Shown: one piece after another, positions 59,525 through 64,000 of the stretch
How positions within the stretch are numbered: the stretch's first letter is position 1
How the letters are laid out: each line of letters starts with the position of its first letter
DNA from: Streptomyces vilmorinianum
GTDB lineage: Bacteria; Actinomycetota; Actinomycetes; Streptomycetales; Streptomycetaceae
Assembly: GCF_005517195.1 (NCBI RefSeq)
Contig: NZ_CP040244.1
Coordinates: 5,536,001-5,600,000, forward strand
Length of the DNA: 64,000 nucleotides
Reading direction: 5' to 3'
Notes under the pieces: generated by a model
The model's database searches: none
Seen by the model: the letters and a program-made list of their open reading frames with translations, nothing else
Told to the model about the DNA's origin: nothing
Made by a program: the position numbers and the translations under genes

Positions 59525-60235
59525 TCACAGGACGTGACGGAGCACGCGGTCGCGGACCATGAGGGCGGCTCGTTTGTCGGGGAGGTCGACTTCCGCGGAG
59601 AAGCGGAAGCCGGCGCTCAGGAAGGCCGAGACGGAGGGGGTGTTGCGCATGTCGGGTTCGGCGATGACACGGGCGCATCGGGGCCGGTGGTCGAGTACGA
59701 GATCGGCGACGGCGCGCAGGAGCGTGCTGCCGAGACCCCGGCCCCTGTCGGCGATGCTGCCGAGGAGGAGATGGATACCGGTGTCGTGAGGGCGCGCCGG
59801 GTAGTGCCGGGCGAGCGGATCGAGATCGGCCCGGTAGATCTCGAAGTAGCTCATCGGGGTGGAGTCGAGGACACCGAGGCACGGCACGCTGCGGCCGTCT
59901 CCGTCGAGCTGGGCGCGGATGTGGTCGGCCGTCACGGTCTCCGGGCCGGCCAGCTCCCAGAACGCGGCCACGGCGGGGTCGTTCATCCAGCGCGTGACGA
60001 GCTCCAGGTCCCGCTCGATTCTTACGGGCACGAGGCGGAACAAGCCGACCGGCGTGGTCGCCGTGCCCCACGAGGCGACCGCGTCGAGGAGGTCGCCGTC
60101 GCTGGTCGCCGTGCTCACGCCGGTGGAGAACAGGGCGATGAGTTCGTCCGAGAGGTGCAGGTCCAGGGTGTCCTCGGCGCCCGTGTCGGACGGGGGTCGA
60201 GGGCCGGTGCCGGTGCTCGCGTCGGTGGGAGGCAC
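59525..60235 (-). CDS. GNAT acyltransferase of siderophore type (IucB/RhbD-like)
   Basis: A 236-residue acyltransferase. After a 65-residue variable N terminus comes LFRLVPVRIERDLELVTRWM, then FWELAGPETVTADHIRAQLD, CLGVLDSTPMSYFEIYRAD and the CoA loop SIADRGRGLGSTLLRAVADL, the pattern of hydroxylysine/amine acetyltransferases (IucB, RhbD, AlcB). It would acylate the N-hydroxylated amine to give a hydroxamate. The GTG at 60235 has GGAG 8 nt upstream and lies 17 nt after the IucA-type gene. This start excludes a longer frame inside its neighbour. Confidence 0.88.
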   Translation of the reverse strand: MPPTDASTGTGPRPPSDTGAEDTLDLHLSDELIALFSTGVSTATSDGDLLDAVASWGTATTPVGLFRLVPVRIERDLELVTRWMNDPAVAAFWELAGPETVTADHIRAQLDGDGRSVPCLGVLDSTPMSYFEIYRADLDPLARHYPARPHDTGIHLLLGSIADRGRGLGSTLLRAVADLVLDHRPRCARVIAEPDMRNTPSVSAFLSAGFRFSAEVDLPDKRAALMVRDRVLRHVL

Positions 60236-60252
60236 GGGGGGCTCTCCTCTCT

Positions 60253-62154
60253 TCAGGAACGGAGGGGGTTGGTGATGGTGACGTAGACGGACTGGGTGTC
60301 GACGGGTCCGACGAGTTCGTCGAGGCCGTGCAGACGGGTGAGGAGGTTGGCCTTGCAGCGCAGGGTCGCGGCCTCCAGGAGCCGGTGCGGCAGCGGGGAT
60401 CCGAGGCTGGTGGCGGAGGTGAGGAACTGGCGGAATCCGGCGAGCAGGACGCGCTCGTCGGCGAGGCGCTGGGCGCCGAAGGCCCCGATGAGCCCGAGGA
60501 CGTTGTTGATGCCGAGGTAGTAGGCGAAGCGTTCGTCGGTCACCTGGTCGGAGACGAAGGTGTCGCTGGCGGCTCCGATGCCGGGGAGGCGGCTCTCCAG
60601 CTCGTCGCGGCGGGACTCCCGGAAGTAATAGCCCTGATTGTCCCGGTAGCGGCCGCCGCGGGGCCAGCCTTCGGCGTCGAGGAGCACCAGAGTGTTCTGC
60701 TGGTGGGCCTCCAGGGCGACACCGGCGACGCCGTCGAGCCAGAGGACGGGGCGGACGACCTGGTCGAGGTAGCGCAGGAACCACTCGGCGGAGACGGCGG
60801 CGATGGGGCGGCCGGTGCGGGCGGCGAGGCGGGTGACGAGGTCGGCGAGGCGCGAGCGCATCCCGGTGGTGCCCGGCCAGGGGCGCGGGGCGGTCAGGGC
60901 GGCGATGCAGACGGCGTCGTCTCCGGCGGCGAAGGGGTTGTGCCGGATCATGACGTCGAGTCCGGGCACGGGTTCGCCGTCCGGGGTGTCGACGGCGAGC
61001 CAGGCGGGGTCGCGGACGATGTCGAAGCCGGGGTGGGCGGCCTGCCACTGGTCGACGAGCCCGGTGCGCAGGAGCCGGTGGACCTCGACGCCGCGGTGGA
61101 GTTCCTTGCGGAGGTTCTCGCGGCGGGAGTTGGTGATGCGTACGCCGAGGGAGAGCTTGAGCATCGTCCGGGCGCCGGGCCGGTGCACGGTGCGGACGGA
61201 GGAGGTGGGGTGCCAGGCGGCGCCGTGGGGGCCGAGGTCGTGGAGGAGGCCGGCGTCGAGGAGGGCGGCGACGGCGGGCCGGTGCGGGAGCTCGCGTGCC
61301 TGCCAGGGGTGCAGCGGCAACGGCACGGTGCCAGGAGGCAGTTCGAGCCCGTCGGCGAGACCGGCGGCGAGCTGGGTGGCGGAGACCGGGCGGCCCTGTT
61401 CGGTCCAGGCGGAGTCGGAGGCGAGGACCGAGGGGTCGACTGCCATCCAGTGCAGGGGGAAGGAGCCGTACAGCTCGGGCGAGTAGAGCCGGGCCTCGGC
61501 CTCGGACAGTCCCTCGCGGCTCTTGGGAGTGGGGTGGAGAGGGTGGCCGAGGAGCAGGGACTGCTCGGCGGTGAGGAAGAGGTCGGCCTCGGGGCCGGGG
61601 GCCGGGCGGCGACGGCGGTCGGTGATGAACTCGGCGGTGCGGCGGGCCGAGTCGGCGACGCGGCCGACGAGTTCGGCGCCTTCCGGGCGGCCGGTCTCGC
61701 GGCTGAGGAGGGCGGCGACGGTGACGGCGTCGGCGGTGGGGGCTGTGGGGTGCAGCCCTTCGAGGGCGGGGGCGCCGAAGCGGTGCCATCCCGTTGGCGA
61801 CCAGTACCGGACGGGTACGAGGAGGGCGGTGCCGCTGGCTTCGAGGGGGATCCGGAGCGTTCCGGACCCGGGGGCGGGGAGGTTCTTCTCGCGCACCCAG
61901 CAGCGCAGCAGGTTCTCGATGGTCGCCGTGTCGGCGGCGCGCTGCGGGTCCGGGTCGTCGAGGTGGTCCTGGCGCACGGCCGTGGCGGCCGCGGCCGCGG
62001 CGAGCGACGCGGACGATGCGGGCGTGGGGGTGGGCGTGGGCTGAGGATCGTACGGACCGGAATGCTGGCGGGGGACGGTGGCCTGCTCGACGGTGAGCGG
62101 GCCGCGTGCGGCGCTGCCGGTGTCGGGCGCTTCGAAGGCGGGGCTGGCGTTCAC
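60253..62154 (-). CDS. IucA/IucC-family siderophore synthetase (RhbC-like)
   Basis: A 633-residue NIS synthetase. Residues 1-75 are low complexity (PTPTPTP, poly-Ala). The core has HPLHPTPKSREGLSEAEARL, GTVPLPLHPWQARELP, the ATP-binding GARTMLKLSLGVRITNSRRE and the C-terminal GVALEAHQQNTLVLLDAEGW. It is distinct in sequence from the second synthetase downstream, so each probably joins a different end of a citrate-like core, as in rhizobactin and schizokinen pathways. The start is GTG at 62154, 9 nt after AAGGAAG. It lies 43 nt after the aminotransferase stop. Confidence 0.92.
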   Translation of the reverse strand: MNASPAFEAPDTGSAARGPLTVEQATVPRQHSGPYDPQPTPTPTPASSASLAAAAAATAVRQDHLDDPDPQRAADTATIENLLRCWVREKNLPAPGSGTLRIPLEASGTALLVPVRYWSPTGWHRFGAPALEGLHPTAPTADAVTVAALLSRETGRPEGAELVGRVADSARRTAEFITDRRRRPAPGPEADLFLTAEQSLLLGHPLHPTPKSREGLSEAEARLYSPELYGSFPLHWMAVDPSVLASDSAWTEQGRPVSATQLAAGLADGLELPPGTVPLPLHPWQARELPHRPAVAALLDAGLLHDLGPHGAAWHPTSSVRTVHRPGARTMLKLSLGVRITNSRRENLRKELHRGVEVHRLLRTGLVDQWQAAHPGFDIVRDPAWLAVDTPDGEPVPGLDVMIRHNPFAAGDDAVCIAALTAPRPWPGTTGMRSRLADLVTRLAARTGRPIAAVSAEWFLRYLDQVVRPVLWLDGVAGVALEAHQQNTLVLLDAEGWPRGGRYRDNQGYYFRESRRDELESRLPGIGAASDTFVSDQVTDERFAYYLGINNVLGLIGAFGAQRLADERVLLAGFRQFLTSATSLGSPLPHRLLEAATLRCKANLLTRLHGLDELVGPVDTQSVYVTITNPLRS

Positions 62155-62197
62155 GGGGAGGGGCTTCCTTGTGAGGGTGTCCGGGTTCGGTCCGGGA

Positions 62198-63661
62198 TCA
62201 GTGGGATGGTCCGGAGTCGCTCCGGAGGCGCGCGTCGTGCGCGGGCGGACCCGGGCGGTGTGCGCGATGGGCGCGCTCGGCGGCGGCCAGGGCGTCGGCG
62301 AAACGGTCGAGGACGGCCTCGGCCTGCTCGTCGGTGAGAGTGAGCGGAGGCAGGAGTCGTACGACTCCCGAGTGGCGGCCGCCGAGTTCGACGATGAGAC
62401 CGCGGTCGAGGCACTCCTGGCGGACGCTCACCGCGAGGGCCGGGTCGGCCGGTGGAGCGTCGGTCACGGAGTTGTCCGCGACGGCCGCGTACGGGTTCAC
62501 CAGCTCGACGCCGATCATCAGCCCCCGGCCGCGTACGTCGCCGATGCAGGAGTGGGCGGCGGCCAGGCCCTGGAGCCGTCCGAGCATCCGGGCGCCGAGG
62601 GTGGCGGCGCGCTCGGCGAGCCGGTTCTCCCGTACGTACGCGAGGGTGGCCGCTCCGGCGGCCATGGCGAGCTGGTTGCCGCGGAAGGTGCCCGCGTGGG
62701 CGCCGGGCTCCCAGGCGTCGAGCTCCGACTTGTAGACGATGACCGCGAGCGGGAGGGAGCCGCCGATGGCCTTGGAGAGCACCATGACGTCCGGGACGAC
62801 ACCGCTGTGCTCGACGGCCCAGAAGGCGCCGGTGCGGCCGACGCCCGTCTGGACCTCGTCGGCGATGAGCGGGATGGAGCGGGCGGCGGTGATCTCCCGC
62901 ATCCGGCGCATCCAGTCGTCGGGAGCGGGGATGACTCCGCCCTCCCCCTGCACCGGTTCGAGGATCATGCCGGCGGGGGTGGGGACGCCTCCCTTGGGGT
63001 CGTCGAGGAGGTTCTCCGTCCAGCGCGCGGCCAGTTCGGCGCCGCGATCGCCGCCGACGCCGAAGGGGCAGCGATAGTTCTGCGGGTAGGGCAGCCGGGT
63101 GACCCGTACGTCCGTCGCACCCCCCGAGGCGTCCAGCGCGCCGGCGGTCATGCCGTGGTAGGCGCCGGTGAAGCTGAGCAGCCCGCTTCGGCCGGTGGCC
63201 GTGCGGACGAGTTTGAGGGCGGCCTCGACCGCGTCCGTTCCCGCCGGGCCGCAGAACTGGATGCGCGCGTCGTCGGCGAGTCCGGCGGGCAGCGTGGCGA
63301 ACAGCTCGGTGGTGAAGGCGTCCTTGACCGGGGTGGCGAGATCGAGGACATGGAGCGGAGCACCGGAGTCGAGGACCTTCTTGATGGCTTCGAGGACGAC
63401 GGGGTGGTTGTGCCCGAGGGCCAGGGTCCCCGCGCCGGAGAGGCAGTCCAGGTAACGGCGGCCGTCCGCACCCTCGATGGTCAGCCCCCGGGCCCGTACG
63501 GGAACGATCGGCAGCGAGCGCGCATAGGTGCGCGCCGCCGATTCACGCAGCGACTGGCGGCGCAAGATGCCCTCGACGGCGCCCCCTTCGCCCGTCCTCC
63601 GCTCCCCCGGGTGCGCGTGCGCGGCCGGCGGTACGGCCGGAGCTGGTTCGGTCACGGCCAC
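62198..63661 (-). CDS. Diaminobutyrate--2-oxoglutarate aminotransferase (RhbA-like)
   Basis: A 487-residue class III PLP aminotransferase. It has LDCLSGAGTLALGHNHPVVL, the PLP-phosphate site FCGPAGTDAVEAALKLVRTA, SFTGAYHGMTAGAL, the Asp of LIADEVQTGVGRTG and the Schiff-base Lys in VMVLSKAIGGSLPLA. The pattern fits Dat/RhbA enzymes that make 2,4-diaminobutyrate from aspartate semialdehyde. The first 60 residues are variable. The GTG at 63661 is chosen because GGAGG lies 10 nt upstream; another GTG is at 63655. It is the first gene of the siderophore operon. No decarboxylase gene follows, unlike rhizobactin operons. Confidence 0.9.
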   Translation of the reverse strand: MAVTEPAPAVPPAAHAHPGERRTGEGGAVEGILRRQSLRESAARTYARSLPIVPVRARGLTIEGADGRRYLDCLSGAGTLALGHNHPVVLEAIKKVLDSGAPLHVLDLATPVKDAFTTELFATLPAGLADDARIQFCGPAGTDAVEAALKLVRTATGRSGLLSFTGAYHGMTAGALDASGGATDVRVTRLPYPQNYRCPFGVGGDRGAELAARWTENLLDDPKGGVPTPAGMILEPVQGEGGVIPAPDDWMRRMREITAARSIPLIADEVQTGVGRTGAFWAVEHSGVVPDVMVLSKAIGGSLPLAVIVYKSELDAWEPGAHAGTFRGNQLAMAAGAATLAYVRENRLAERAATLGARMLGRLQGLAAAHSCIGDVRGRGLMIGVELVNPYAAVADNSVTDAPPADPALAVSVRQECLDRGLIVELGGRHSGVVRLLPPLTLTDEQAEAVLDRFADALAAAERAHRAHRPGPPAHDARLRSDSGPSH

Positions 63662-63982
63662 GGCTCGGTGTCCTCCCGCTGTAACAGTTGCGTTGCACAT
63701 CGGTACGTTGCTCCACCGTGCGAACGCCGGTCTTGAACGCTGCCTCTGGGTCCCCCGTACGTACCAACGACGAGAGCTGCCAAGGATCACGGCGGAATCC
63801 CAAGATCCTTGAAGGGGTGGGGATCACGGCCCGGCAACGACTCGGCGAGGGCCGGAACCGTGGACCTGCTGCGCACCGTCCCCTCACGCACCGGCATAGT
63901 GGGGGCCGCACTTCGGCGCCGGTCACGGCGCCACCACAGTTCACTCATGCACAAGTTGACGTAGTCCCAGGGGGATCACGAG
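63662..63982. other. 321-nt divergent region upstream of the siderophore operon
   Basis: No gene was seen. It must hold the siderophore operon promoter and that of the gene starting at 63983. No DmdR/IdeR iron box (TTAGGTTAGGCTAACCTAA type) was found. One inverted repeat is present at 63781-63811. Confidence 0.5.
63781..63811. promoter_or_regulatory. 8-bp inverted repeat upstream of the siderophore operon
   Basis: CAAGGATC (63781-63788) and GATCCTTG (63804-63811) are perfectly complementary, with a 15-nt spacer, about 120 nt before the aminotransferase start. It could be an operator or a leader hairpin. Confidence 0.45.
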
Positions 63983-64000
63983 ATGCGATCGATTCGTCCG
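63983..64000 (+). CDS. Start of a gene cut by the window end
   Basis: An ATG at 63983 follows AGGGGGATCACGAG (GGGGG 8 nt upstream) and opens MRSIRP before the window stops. Position, divergent from the siderophore operon, makes a transport or lipoprotein gene plausible, but six residues cannot show it. Confidence 0.4.

Overview
The window is high-GC DNA from a Streptomyces chromosome core. The proteins are of streptomycete type (HrdB principal sigma factor, WhiH, ParC/ParE topoisomerase IV, NrdR/NrdJ, LexA, DUF7455, DUF5998). From memory, the gene order matches the segment around SCO5799 to about SCO5841 of S. coelicolor, read right to left; no database was consulted. Starts are often GTG or TTG, intergenic regions hold long GC-rich terminator hairpins, and no insertion sequence, CRISPR array, tRNA, rRNA or phage was seen. 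The likely exciting content is therefore regulatory architecture, unusual fusions and a cryptic siderophore operon rather than a mobile island.

Layout. 1-9 kb: a truncated YfhO-type membrane protein, a DHA1-type MFS exporter behind a tandem-repeat operator-like promoter, thymidine kinase, an alkaline-phosphatase-fold enzyme coupled to a DUF5998 gene, a GNAT/acyl-CoA-ligase fusion (PatA type), and HPr (ptsH) behind a DasR-like site. 9-18 kb: a GntR/FCD regulator, an M23 endopeptidase under a c-di-AMP (ydaO) riboswitch, an M16 peptidase pair, parC, and a CobW/G3E GTPase whose stop overlaps that of parC. 18-25 kb: a CitA/CitB-like two-component pair, an acetate/carboxylate symporter with its DUF485 partner, and a NarL-type two-component pair. 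25-34 kb: parE, a DUF7455 protein, a secreted trypsin-like protease, hrdB, whiH with a WhiG-type -10 element, and an ABC ATPase-permease fusion.

34-50 kb: an NrtR-like Nudix regulator, a glycogen-debranching-like glycosidase, a DUF4192 protein divergent from a RecQ helicase fused to a phosphoribosyltransferase domain (the two share a symmetric element with two perfect DnaA boxes), two unassigned proteins, RNase HII, a TetR/MFS divergent pair with two near-identical operators, a DUF4173 membrane protein, an ADP-ribosylglycohydrolase, a histidine phosphatase, a YdbC protein, a degraded arylamine N-acetyltransferase and a TerD protein. 50-58 kb: a DNA-precursor and SOS block (nrdJ, nrdR with NrdR boxes, lexA with an SOS box, dinG). 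58-64 kb: a four-gene NRPS-independent siderophore operon (aminotransferase, IucA/IucC, acyltransferase, IucA/IucC) with no decarboxylase or N-hydroxylase gene in view, running with only a 37-nt gap into dinG.

Working together: parC/parE, recQ, rnhB, lexA, dinG, nrdR/nrdJ and tdk make this a replication, repair and nucleotide-supply neighbourhood; hrdB and whiH tie it to growth and sporulation control; ptsH with the DasR-like site and the M23 gene with the riboswitch tie it to cell-wall and amino-sugar signalling.
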